A stretch of 64,000 bases of DNA from contig NC_089867.1 of the NCBI RefSeq assembly GCF_036373705.1, forward strand, positions 2,503,501 to 2,567,500, given 5' to 3'. Positions 9,931 through 23,300 of this stretch are shown here, one piece after another. The position numbers were made by a program, and so were the translations under genes. The notes below the pieces were generated by a model. That model was not told the DNA's origin and did not search any database. It was given only the letters and a program-made list of their open reading frames with translations. Each line of letters opens with the position of its first letter. The stretch's first letter is position 1. The DNA comes from Amia ocellicauda (lineage: Eukaryota; Chordata; Actinopteri; Amiiformes; Amiidae).

Positions 9931-11062
9931 GACAGGGATCACTATCGAATTATTTAATGCTCTTATTCAATACAAATATTGATTTATGTTTTTTAATGAT
10001 TATTTCATATTTCCTTATTCAAACGCAATAGCACTAACACATTGCTGTATAACTAGTTTTAACCCCCCGCCCCATTACAAAACTCCTTTGTCACATGTGA
10101 GGGTAAATAATGACACAAACTGCAGTTTATTATGAGGCTGACCAAGCGCTACGGTGTCCATGGCAGCGCACCGCACTCCATGGCCGCCTTCGGTTAGTTT
10201 TACTTCTGAGACCAAGAGTATAGGCATAATTAAACACCAACGGTATACATTCAGTTTTAACTAAGGTGACGGTACTACTCAATCTGTTTTGGTAAGTTAT
10301 TTTCAAATATATTGTTAACTAGCAACATTGCATTTGCAATCTTAGATGACCCTAAGTGTTATGCAATTATTTTAAACATAATGCAAAACAGTCTCTCTCT
10401 TTTTAAAACCCACTGGATGAAATACAGAAGTATATCTGCCTTTTTTTTTTATTCGTTTGCTGAAAATAACGCCGGTGCAAATGTGCATCTAATCTCACTT
10501 TCGAAGGAGTTTACATTCGTGGAGGCACTTTCTCTGCACACATTTTCGTCACTTTACTACTGACGAAAATATAATTAAAAAAATGTATATTCATATATTT
10601 GTACCGATGTTATAAAGAGCATGCTGATTAACTGCATGCCTCGCACCTGACACTACGTCTGATTCTAGAACATTCTGCCTTTGTCAGGTAGTGAGAAAGC
10701 AAATTAAGTTTCTCAATTTGAATGATAAAAATGATGAAGACGCCCAGTTATCCAAGGCGACGTAGGTGATTTTGTATAAACTACTTTTTGAGGTTATGTT
10801 TTCATCTTCTATTGTAATTTTCATTGCGAAGGGATGATCACAAGGAGTTCGTTTTCTAAGGTGTAAATGCCTTACAACACATTGAAACTATTACTTTTGT
10901 TACTGCTGTAATGATTATTTTCGTCGTTATTTTGGAGTGTCAGGGGTTTACTATACTTGTTTCATCGGGTGTTATTTATTTACAGGTACGCAGACATTGT
11001 TTTTATAAATGCATATTGAAATCACTATTCACATTAATGTTATATGCATAAGTTCAATTTAG
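9931..11062. other. Region upstream of the first spag1 coding exon
   Basis: AT-rich sequence that should contain the spag1 promoter and any noncoding first exon. A candidate donor (TACAG|GTACGC) lies at 10985 and a candidate acceptor (TTCAATTTAG) at 11062. No core promoter element is convincing. Confidence 0.35.
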
Positions 11063-11067
11063 CAGCC

Positions 11068-11207
11068 ATGAGTGCTGAGCAGATTTCCTCGCTGTTGGAT
11101 CGGGGAGTGACAAAAAACTGCCCAATTCCCGTGGATCATTTGGACTACGCTTTCATAGAGTATTGCACTGACGTGAAGTATCTGGAAAGGATACTGAGAG
11201 TGTTAAG
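11068..11207 (+). CDS. spag1: spag1 coding exon 1
   Basis: The ATG at 11068 begins [10 protein letters not shown]. The following [20 protein letters not shown] matches the conserved N-terminal segment (IPIEHLDFKYIEKCSDVKHL in human). Donor GTAAAT; phase 2. Confidence 0.93.
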
Positions 11208-14200
11208 GTAAATTGCCAATATTATAATCTAAAATTATTATTTTAACTAAAAATTTATTATTTCAAGAACTGCAATGCTTTTGAGTGGATTTTGGCAGAC
11301 TTGGTATTTTTATGCCACATACGCATTATTTGCTTAGTAAAGGCCTGTAGATTATTTTTTAAAATATTAATAAATAACAATACTAGTAATGGATTGGTAG
11401 GGAGTGCCTTTGAATGTTCAAACTCTGCAAGATGAAGTTAAGTTTAGTCTTCTTTGAACCTGTTGTGCATCTTTGCTGAAGTAATGGAGAATTTCTAAGT
11501 GTGGCCTTTCCCACCTGGTTTGTATTGGAGGTCTGGTGAGGAAGGGTTATACCCTCATCTCACCGAGTTCTGTGAGAAGCACATCGAAAAGCTGGATCCC
11601 AGAAGCCGAACTCTTCGGAAAGATCAGCCTCCAGCTACAGCAGCCAGCTTTTCCTCAGAAGAGTGGTCAGAAATCGCCAACGATTTAAAGGTACGGGAAG
11701 AGAAGTGAGCCTCGCTGTCTGGGTTTGTAAGTTAAGGAGCCTATTTTCAAAGGAGATCTACAGTTTGGTGTGCATCCTAATGATCTGTCTCCTCTTAAGA
11801 CTGTTGTGGGATTGCTTGTCCAGAAGTTCAGTACTTAAGTAGGAGAATATCTAGCTAATGCAAGTGAAAATGCTCAAAATTGTTTGATACTAAATGTGTT
11901 GTTTTGAACAAATAGTATCTACAGTAATGCATAGTTACTGCAAACGACTGTGTCACCGGGTTTAACAAAAATAATAATTAAAAAAATAAATCCCACATGG
12001 CATACCCATTCATTAAGCTGCTGTTTTAGTATTGTCCTCCTGCATAGTGGGGACAGATATTTTGTAAAAATATGTTACTAGTAGTGGCTGCAAAGTCAGT
12101 TACCAATCGTATACTATACTGTGTAAGTGCAAGTGTCTAGACTTATATGTAATAGATTTATCAGCTAGTTTATTTTTAAATTAAGCAAAATAGTATAGTC
12201 TTATAGTGGAATGTAGGTTTAACATATACTACGAAGTAGGTTACATCATTTTTCAAAGCTATTAACACTTATAATTAGAGTAAATATATGAAAAATCTGC
12301 ACATCCACGGTCTAATAAAATACTCTTTTCTGTTGCATTCTTGACAGAATTGGACAAATGAAGTTAAACAGAATGAAGCTGAACTTAAACACCTGGTTGT
12401 TTTGGAAGATGTAGAAAACGTGCCACCGGTGCGTGGGTCAAATTTCTCTGTTCCTTTAACACAGGTAAAATGATGTCTGTTGATTACTACATACACCACA
12501 GTAATTGTAAGCACTATTTAGCCTGACTTTTGTATGTATATACAGTGCCTAGCAAAAGTATTCAGACCCTCTCACAGTTTCACATTTTGTTGCTTTAATT
12601 GTAGCTTGCAAACATGACATTCAGGTGCCCAAAATGACCTTACTGAGCCACACAATTAGTTGAATGGTCTTTGTCTGTGTGCAATAATAGTGGTTCTCAT
12701 GTTCTCAGAATAAAGACACTGGTCTCTGTGAGATTGTTTGGTCAATGGTTTGGTAATGAATTTCAAGCAAAGACTCGACCATGAAGACCAAGGAGCTTTA
12801 AAAGCAAGTCAGGAATAATGTAATTGAAAAGCACAGACCGAGTTGAAGCGTACAAAAAAATATATAAATTTCTTTGTATGCCTGTGTCTACTCAGTCATC
12901 AAGAAATGGATGGTGCGTTGTATCACCCAGACACTGTCTATATCAGGTTGTCCCTCCAAACTGAGCAGCTGGGAAAGAAGGAGACTAGTCAGGGATGCCA
13001 CTGTGAGGCCAATGGCAACTTTGAAAGAGCCAAGGAGATGTATCAACAATATCCAGAACACTTCACAAAACTAGCCTGTATGGTAGGGTGGCCAGATGGA
13101 AGCCATTACTAAAAAACAAAGCATCTGAGAAATCCTACAAAAATGTGGCAAAATTGGTTGTGGTCAAATGAGACCAAATTGGAACTTTTTGGTCTAAACG
13201 CCAACTGTTGACTTTGTGCAGATGTAACACCGCACATCTCACAGCACCATCCGGTCGGTGGCAGTATCATGCTATGGGGATGCTTCTACTCAGCAGGGAC
13301 TGGAAAATTCTCCTTTCAGCAGGACAATGATCCAAAAGTACAAGGTCAAAACTTCACTGGAGTGGCTAGAGAAAAAGAAAGTGAATGGCCCTGTCAAAGT
13401 TTTGACTTTGAAATCTGCTGTACTTAAGCAATCCCCAAGCAAATTGAGAGAGTTTGAGCAAGTTTGCCAAAAAAAAAAAAAAAAATTGGCACAAATTGCA
13501 CCAAACCAGTGTGCAAAATTGATAGACTTACCCAAAAAGCTGTATTTGCTGCCGCTAATTGCTGCTAAAGGTGCTTCTACCAAATATTGATTTGAGGGGT
13601 CTGAACATATATATATTTTTTACTGTAACTTATGTTACCCTAAAAGGTCTTCAGCTTGAGCATTCAAGTTTTAAAGAAAATATGTTTAAAGAAATGTGTG
13701 CATCATTTTGTACTTTCACAAAATGTGATACCATAGGAAGGATCGGAATACTTTTGCAAGAACTATGTGAGTATAATATAAGTATAGATAGAATTTGCTA
13801 CCGGAAAAAGTGGAACAATATGGGATATGTGTGTTTGTGTTCATATTTATTTAAAGCAAGTGCTATACTAATCAATTTCACTACATTCCCTTAAGTTATG
13901 CCACTCTTTGTTCACTCTAGTATAATTCTAAATTATTACTGAATTATTTGGGTGGAGTGGTCTTGGAAGAATAATTTCATGGTGATTTTGTTAATATAGC
14001 TGCTGGAATTCATTGGAAAATGTTATTGTAAATAAATTTATTGTAATATCTACTACCACTCTATACTAAAAGATGTTTGTTGTGCAGAAGAAAAACATTT
14101 TTTTTACTATACCAGTCAATTTATTTATGGCTGTGATAATATACAATAATATTAAAATACTACATTTTTAGAACAATAATTGTTTTGCTCTTTTAAACTG

Positions 14201-17200
14201 AGGTATGTATCATTGTGTATTTCTTAAATGTTGTTAATTATTAGCAGAATAATCCCAACGCTGAAAGAACTAATGCAAAGAAGAGGGTTGCTCCTCGTGA
14301 TTACAGAGAATGGGACACGTGAGTTCAAATATTTATGTAATTCTTATACCATTTTGTTGCATTGCAAAGAGGCCTTGTTTAATAAGACTGGGATTTATTT
14401 GAGAAAATATACTATGTCACTTAATTTAGATTAAAAAAAAAAAAAAAAAAACATCCCCACTTGACATCAGTCAAAAAACTATTGAGAAATATAATATGTA
14501 GGAAATTGGAGTGGAATTAAAACCAATATCTGTACACATGTGGAACACACCTCAGTTAACATGGCCTACATACAATGGCTGATCAAAATCCAACTGTGTT
14601 TGTCTATATTTCCTCTTCTTCTTTCACATACATTTTCATACATTTTACACAGAATTTCTTGTTCTTTTTCTTTTTTTATTTGCAGGTTTGACCCTGATGA
14701 GGAATGTGCTAAAATTGATGGGATGGCCAGTGAGAAAAGCTCCCCGGCAATCATCCATCATGCCCTTCCTAAACTAAAACGAAAAATAGACACAGCAGGT
14801 ATATTTTCTCTTTGTAGACATCCCTTAAGAAAGAAAGTTGTTCTCAGTGTGGTTTGATAAGTGTTGCATTGCAGTCTTCCAGATCCCTAATAATATACAG
14901 CAGAACCTTGATATTGCATTAGGATATTCCATCCTTTGCTCAGATTTATTAGTATTGTTTCTGATCATGGTAAATCACAAGCAGAGTGAACACCTGCAGT
15001 TACATCCTTTAAAGACAAAAGCCTATAATACTACAGGCAGCATATTATCATGGAACATTTAATAGGATCAAAAGGGAAATAATCAGAGAAAATATTGATA
15101 GATGATTGAATGTGTCTTCCTAGCTTTAACTGAACATGAAAAGAGACTCCTTTCAAATCATGAGAAAGAAAAAGGCAACGAGGCTTTCAGGGCCATGGAG
15201 TATGAAGAAGCTGTGGAATATTACTCAAGGTGAGTGTCAAGCACCTTTATACCTTTTAATTAATGTACCATTACATTAGGAGTATTATAATTATTACCTT
15301 TAACACTGCTACTACTTCTCCTACCAATTAAAACAATAAAAAAACATATTGTCAGAATCAAAAATATAATGTTTTTGATTCTCATGGTTTTACCAGCATT
15401 CTAACTTTGTTTGTCTACTGCTAGTGAGTATTTTATTATGCTGAATAAAATTCCTGTCCAGCTCTTAAATTTAACTGAAAATTCAGGATCTTTACAGTCC
15501 TCCACACCCTGATTGTTACAGGAGTCTGTCAGTGCTGCCATCAGTGGTTGTCTACAACAACCGAGCTCAGGCACAGATCAAACTCCAGCACTGGCGCAAT
15601 GCCCTCAATGACTGTCAAAAAGTACTGGAACAAGAGCCAAGAAATCTGAAAGGTATATGTATATTTTTTTGCATGGCTTTTATTGTGCATGTTGTATGAA
15701 ATATGATTTGTAAGGAATCCACAGCACCATGGTGAAAGAATAAGATGTTTATTGTATAATGTTAATAAAATAATATAGAGAAACTGGTGACTCTGAACCC
15801 CAAGCAAAAATAGGTGGGGTTATTTATAGGTTGAGATCTCGAAAGCGAACAAAGAAAAGTCTATATTTGTAAATAATTAGGAAGAATCAATGAATATGCA
15901 TTAAATACGGATTAATATGCAAGGCTAATGGATTATATTGGCTACTGAATAATCATCAATATAGCTGATAAGTAGATATGTCAAACCCTCTGCTACATTT
16001 CCACTGCACCACTTCTGTAACCTTGTGGACAACTCTCAGAAACAACAGGAAGGTTTGTTGTCAATATAGTCATGTTTACCTCGTCCCCTGAAAGTGTCAA
16101 GGCGAGGGAAATCAAATGTTTTGAGAACTGAGCTATAAGACTTCTCAAGATGCAGAAATAGGCAGATACACACAGGCCCTACATGAGCCAGAATTAGTTA
16201 ATTTGGATAAGTTCAATATAGTTGCTGATCAATACTTGAAATCTTTACAATGTAAACTTTCATCACAGTAATTTAAATGTGGTGTACAGGGAACTGTATT
16301 CATGGATAGTTCAGACTAATACGTTTTATATTCTACATTAAAAAAAAGTTATTTAAGTTTCAGGTAATTTCAATGCAACAAGCGTTGTTAGCTTTATGTC
16401 ACGCTAACGTTAATATCACATAGGCAAAGTGGATATGTGAAAATGTTGCTCAAACTATTTAGTTTCCAGTTGAATTAAATTAATGGATATTTACCTATTT
16501 ACCAAATGTACCTATTTGATTGCTCTTTTCCCAGCATTGCTGCGGCGTGCAACTGTATACAAACACATGGGTGACTTGAAGCCAGCTGCTGATGACTTGA
16601 AGAATATACTAGAAGCTGAACCATGGAATTTGACTGCAAAAGTATCCATTCATCTATTTTATTTGAATCCATTTTAAATCTTTGTCCTTTGTCCTCTGTC
16701 CTTGTTATATACATTTGTGTTCTAGTGCAGTTTCCATTATTTCAATGAATAAAATGTGCATGCTGTGGACTGAGTAGTAGTCCTTGAATGGCACTGTAGT
16801 ATCTTTAATTGTCCAGTAGATGGCTCTGTGGTACTTTCCTATTGAAATTAATTACAGTACTGTGTCAATACTGCATTAGTAACCCACATGCACACACATT
16901 ACTGTGAATCAATGTCGCATTTACTTAATGATGCCGGTGCCCTGGACTTTTGTAATAATATTGGCTTTTAAATAATTGGTTGGCTTGTTGTCCTCTTCAG
17001 CTAAATGGCTGGGAGTCATCAAATCACCCTTTGAATACTGGTGCAATTTTACATGTATTCTGCTGTTGGAAAATAATGTAATCATTATAAGGTGTATAAT
17101 TTTTTAAGCATTCTGAATCAATATTGTAGTTAAGTTAAGCACTTGTGCAACAGAATCATTGTGATTTTTTTCTAATGGCATGAACAAATAGCAATAGCAA

Positions 17201-17242
17201 TAGGGAATGACTTGGCATACTGTAAAAGACAACAAAAGCAAA

Positions 17243-17322
<80 letters not shown>

Positions 17323-20300
17323 TTAATTAATACATCCTTACATTCTTTTGACTGGGCTGTAGAATCTTCTGCTTGAGGTCAAAGAAAGAATGACAGATTG
17401 TGAGCCAGAAGAGCAGCGAAGGGGAAAGCGACTCTTCATTCAAGATGTGGATGAGCCAGAGGAAGCAGAAGAGGGAGGTGAGAGGGTTCACTACAGAATG
17501 ACACTGCTCATGCCAGTGCCAAAATCCACCATGCTTCACTGCACCTTTTACATTAATCACATCTGAAGAACAGGGATTGTGCTAAATTGATTTAATGATT
17601 TATTTCCTGAAGTGACTGAACCAGATAGATTGAACACTGGAACTAGGGTAAGCTAGACTGAATTAGAAGTAGAGACACAATAGGTTTTTTTTTATATTCA
17701 CATTTGCTGCCTGTGGAATCACAAACCTTAATGTAATTCAGTTTTTAGTTTAATGTATAATCCCTGCCCCAAACATAATGTTAATAGAACTGTGGGAAGC
17801 CGATGTACTGTTTTGACTAAAGCCTTCAGTACCAGGGTACACCAATCTGTGCCTCTCTCTCTCTCATATATATATATATACACACACACCGATCTGCCAT
17901 AACATTATGACCACTGACAGGTGAAGTGAATAACACTGATAATCTCGTTATCATGGCACCTGTCAGTGGGTGGGATATATTAAACAGCAAGTGAACATTT
18001 TGTCCTCAAAGTTGATGTGTTAGAAGCAGGAAAAATGGGCAAGCGTAAGGATCTGAGCGACTTTGACAAGGGTCAAATTGTGATGGCTAGACGACTGGGT
18101 CAGAGCATCTCCAAAACTGCAGCTCTTGTGGGGTGTTCCTGGTCTGCAGTGGTCAGTACTCATCAAAAGTGGTCCAAGGAAGGAAAAGTGGTGAACCGGC
18201 GACAGGGTAGTGGCGGCCAAGGCTCATTGATGCACGAGGGGAGCGAAGGCTGGCCCGTGTGGTCCGATCCAACAGACGAGCTACTGTAGCTCAAATTGCT
18301 GAAAAAGTTCATGCTGGTTCTGATAGAAAGGTGTCAGAACACACAGTGCATCACAGTTTGTTGCGTATGGGGCTGCGTGGCCGCAGACCAGTCAGGGTGC
18401 CCATGCTGACCCCTGTCCACTGCCAAAAGCGCCTACAATGGGCACGTGAGCATCAGAACTGGACCACGGAGCAATGGAAGAAGGTGCCCTGGTCTGATGA
18501 ATCACGAGTTCAAGGTGTTGACTTGGCCTCCAAATTCCCCAGATCTCAATCCAATCGAGCATCTGTGGGATGTGCTGGCCAGACAAGTCTGTTCATGGAG
18601 GCCCTACCTCGCAACTTACAGGACTTAAAGGATCTGCTGCTAATGTCTTGGTGCCAGTTACCACAGCACACCTTCAGAGGTCTAGTGGAGTCCATGCCTC
18701 GATGGGTCAGGGCTGTTTTGTCGGCAAAAGGGGGACCTACACAATATTAGGCAGGTGGTCATAATGTTATGGCTGATCAGTGTGTGTGTGTGTGTATACA
18801 CACACACACACACACACACACAGTGCCTTGCAAAAGTATTCAGAACCCTGACCAATTCTCTCATTACTGAATTACAAAAAGTACATTGAAATTACATTGT
18901 TTGAAACTCAAAATCAATTATTGTAAGATGACATTGGTTTTATGTTGGGAAATATTTGTAAGAAAAATAAAAAAACTGAAATATGTTGCTTGCATAAGTA
19001 TTCAATCCCTGTGCTGTGGAAGCTCCCAGTTTACACAGATGAAAGAGGACACAGCGAGGACACAATTACCTTATCATTGACCCCCACCTGTGAGCCATTA
19101 AAGTTGCTCTTACATTTTCTGGCTAAACCCTCCACTGTTGAAGGATCATTGGTCAGGCTGTGAATCTGAAGAGCATTATACAGAAGTTACAAGATAAAGT
19201 AATACTAATGCATATATCAGGAAAAGGGTAGAAAATAATATCCAAGTGTTTGGATATCCCAGTGAGCACAGTTGGATCACTATCAGGAAGTAGAAGCTGC
19301 ATCTCACCACCCAAGCACTGCCAAGAAAAGGCTGTCCCTTCAAACTCAGCACTCAAACAAGAACGAGGCTTGTGAGATAAGCCACAGAGAAGCCAACAAT
19401 CACTTTGAAGGAGCTACAGAGTTCAGTGGCTGGGAGTAGAGTAATGGTGCAACAGTTAACCATATTAAGACCTCTACAGAACACTGGCCTGTATGGGAGG
19501 ATGGCAAGAAAGAAGCCATTACTCAAAGTACCATCTGATCACATAACTTTTTCCCACATCGCAGCTGGTCACTCGCATGCTTTCAGATGGAACTAATATG
19601 AGAGAATTGGTTAGGGGTCTGAATACTTCTGCCTGGCACTGTATATGTATGTATGTATGTGTATATATAGTGTGTGTGTATGTGTGTGTATATATATATA
19701 TATGTGTATTTTGTTTTGGAAAAAAGTTCAAATGTTCATTCCTCTCCAAACCTTGAATTGGTTTATGCTTAAAAGTATGGGTTAAACTCAGTGGATTATG
19801 TCCATGTAATGTGGACATTTTCGTAATTCCTATAACCCTTTGAAAACAACAAGTGAGAACATTTTGTTTAATTTTGCAATCTTTTTGCAATCTTATAATT
19901 TTGAAAATCGGTTAGAGTAGCGTGAGCTTGACTGGGAAATAAGAGCAACATGGCTATTGTGATAAGCTAGCTGTTGCAGCTAGTTGGAATTGAGAAAGTC
20001 CTTTGAGAAGTGCTAAATGGGTTTGAAAGCTGTAAGCTTTCACCTCAGATAGTTACAGCACAGGGTTAAAATAGCTCATACATGGAGGCTGCTTCTAACC
20101 CTGATCCGTGCTCTCTGGAAAAGACCCAAAAGGCTTTATACAATATATACAGACTAGCAATGTCAATAGAGGTTTTAGGTTTTAAAGCCTTGGCATATAA
20201 ACTGAGAAACATAGTAGCTAGGGAAATATGGGGAGAAAACACAACTAAATATATCCCTTGTTAAAAATAGAAGTAGTTAAAGCTGGAAAGCTCTTTTATA

Positions 20301-23300
20301 GAAAACATACATGTGGCTTTTTCAAACAGGAGTTTTTCAGCTGTGCTACTGGCATACTGTCTGACATTTGCTTGATCTTTTATGAGGGTATTGGTGATTC
20401 TGGATATTTATTTATATGGTTTATTTGAGTAGACTAATCAATTTTATTAGAAATCCTATAGTATTTCTTTATTACAGTTTTCTCACAGACTTCACTGTTG
20501 TCATGTAATGTTTTGTCAGACTTGGATAGTAAATTAAAACAAACAATACATACATGTTTTACATTTTAACTTTCTTTAATACTCCTGAAATAGTTTAGAT
20601 GTTATTATTTGTAGACCTTTATGTACATGTGTTCCAGAAAGTGCCTTAGTCTTGTAACATATATAATTATGTGCTGTCCCATGGCCATGAAAGGGTTACT
20701 CTGCCTGAGCACTGCCACAACCAGTTGATTCAGGATCCTCTAGTCTGCTAATCTACCATAACAAGGACTGTGGTTAATTGCATGGTTCAGATATTTTGGC
20801 AACATCAAACAGGAGACGGTTAACCAGGGCTGACGCAGTCCAGCCAGAAAACAAATCCAATAGACTTTTGGGTCCACAATGACCCATTATTTCTGAAGAA
20901 AAACACACTTCAGTTTCAGCTTTAAAGCTCTTCGAATGATTTCCTCACACCCCTCAGTGTAGCACTGCAGTAGACCTTCCCACAGAGTGATGTCATTTTT
21001 GACTGCGCCTGTGGGTGTGTCCTTTTGCATTTCCTCTAGCAGAAACCAGCCTGCATGTGGGTGGGGAGATAGCTGCTTCTGCTGTTCAGGGAGAAATGGG
21101 GAACGCTCAGAGAAAGTTTCCCAGCAGAGGAGATTGGGGCCCCCAGACGGAGGAGAAGCCCTCTTTCACCGGCAAGAAGGAGAGGGGTAAAGCAGGCAGT
21201 GCAGAGAAGGACAGAGCCCAGGGGGACAGGGCTACAGAGCAGAAGCCGGTGAACGGAGCGCAGGAGAATGGGAGCTGTGCAGGTGACCAGAGCAGTGTCG
21301 GTGGCTCAGGTGCTGAGAGCAGCAGGCCTGAAGTCAGCACAGGATCCCTGCCCCCCACTCTGGCCACACTGAAGAGTCAAGGCAATCAGCTCTTTAAGAA
21401 TGGACAGTTTGCAGATGCCTTAGTTAAATACACCGAGGCCATCAATGGCTTCACAGAGGCTGGTAAGTGCCATTCCTTCACTTTAAACAGCTCCAGTGTT
21501 TTTTAAAATACATCTTTAGCTTAGGCAACTTTCATTCTTTGGTGGTTAAAATTACAATTTTACAGGGGTTATTACAGGGGGGTGTTTGTTTTCTCATGTA
21601 AGCTCTGATATCTGACAGGAAACAAGTCATTTTAAATGGATTCCTAACACTCACAGCTTAAATACCTCTGGTTGTTTCTATAAGATAACATTCCATGTGT
21701 GATGTAATGGGTCAAAGTATGCACTGTAAGCAATACAGAGCCAGATACTTAAAACAATTAAAAAGGATAATTTTTAGTCACACTTAAGCTAATCAGCTTA
21801 CCAAAATGCAGTAATATGTCTATGGCCTATGAAGAAATAGGTTCAGACATAACTATATGCTAAAGCATTGAAAGGTATTAAAATGCATGCAAATGATGTT
21901 GATGAAATTAGTCCTGAAGGAAACAGATCAAATTACTTTCTTTCCTATTGAGTACTTGAAGTATTTAGTACCCACAATACATATACAGTATGTATAGGGC
22001 TAAAATTGTATATAAAATGAACATGCTTTCTTTTATTTGAAAGGTGGGATGAAGGGAATAATAAATATGATAGTCACTGATTCATTTTAAATTTGAAGGT
22101 ATGGTATTTCATCATAATTATTTACCACTAGGACTGTTTTACTTTTGGAAGATATAAAGGTTATAGTCATTTTAATATGTATTGCAAGTGTGTTGTGTAT
22201 GACAAAATGCGATTTTTTTTCATATTCATTCACAAAAGTGTAAACTTTATAATGTATTAATTACACTTTCATATGAGTGGTTCTGTCACTGAAATTGTTT
22301 TAAACTCAGTTTCTCCATTTAAGTCTTAAAATTGCTGTGTACATATTTAATGAGGCTGATGATTTACCTGACTTTGAAATGACAGATTGTGTACAAAAAG
22401 CCAAGTAACTGTAAAATACTAGGCTACTTAGCTCTAAGAAATGTTAGTAAAGGTAAGTAGTGTCAAGGCCGTAGGAGTTGTGAAAATGAAAATGAAACAG
22501 CTCTTCAGTAGAAAACTATTCTGCTCATGTGATTTTTGACCAGTCATTTTGAAATGAGGAATGAATCTAATTTAGCTCATATACTGATTCTTCTGATATT
22601 CTTGCTATTATTTGTAAATACCTGATTTACGTTGGTCTTCTACAGTTGTCATTTACATCCATATGAGTCAAGTGTAGTTCACTGCTCTGAAGTGCTGTGG
22701 TAGATACCTTAGGCCTTATGCATCAAGTATTGTCTACTATGCTTTATTTATAGCAACTTTAAAATAAAATTGTTGTTGTTCTAAAAACTTAATAATGGAT
22801 TCCCAGTGTTACAACCAGGATTATTAAATACATTTTGGTAACACTATATCTAACACATCTAGTGCTACATATTAGATGAAGAGTCAAATGATTAAAATAA
22901 ATCAAATTACCAGAAGCTAATGCTTCTGAGATTTTTCCTACAGCATTGCCACCCTTTTTATATTTTGCAAAGACAAATAAGTAATTCAGCTCTCCCTTGT
23001 CTGTTTGTGCATGGAGTCGGGCAATATTTTCATTGTAAAACATGGCTGTCAGTCATATTCCAAGAATTAAAACAAACATACTGACATGCATCCATTAATT
23101 AATATTATTTAAAAACAAAATCAGTTTCCAGGAAAACCTGCTTCTTTGTAAAATTCATTAGGACTAATACATTATTTGGGTGAATTACATGCAGCTGTAA
23201 TTTTAATTTATTTACCAAGTCTGCATTCCAGACCACTATGCACTTTCTGCATGTGATTAATTAGACCGTGCCATTTATCCATAATGGCATTTCCATACCC

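Noticed and set aside
13258..13590. 110-codon plus-strand frame
   Set aside because: A chance frame across decayed Tc1 transposase sequence and an A run.
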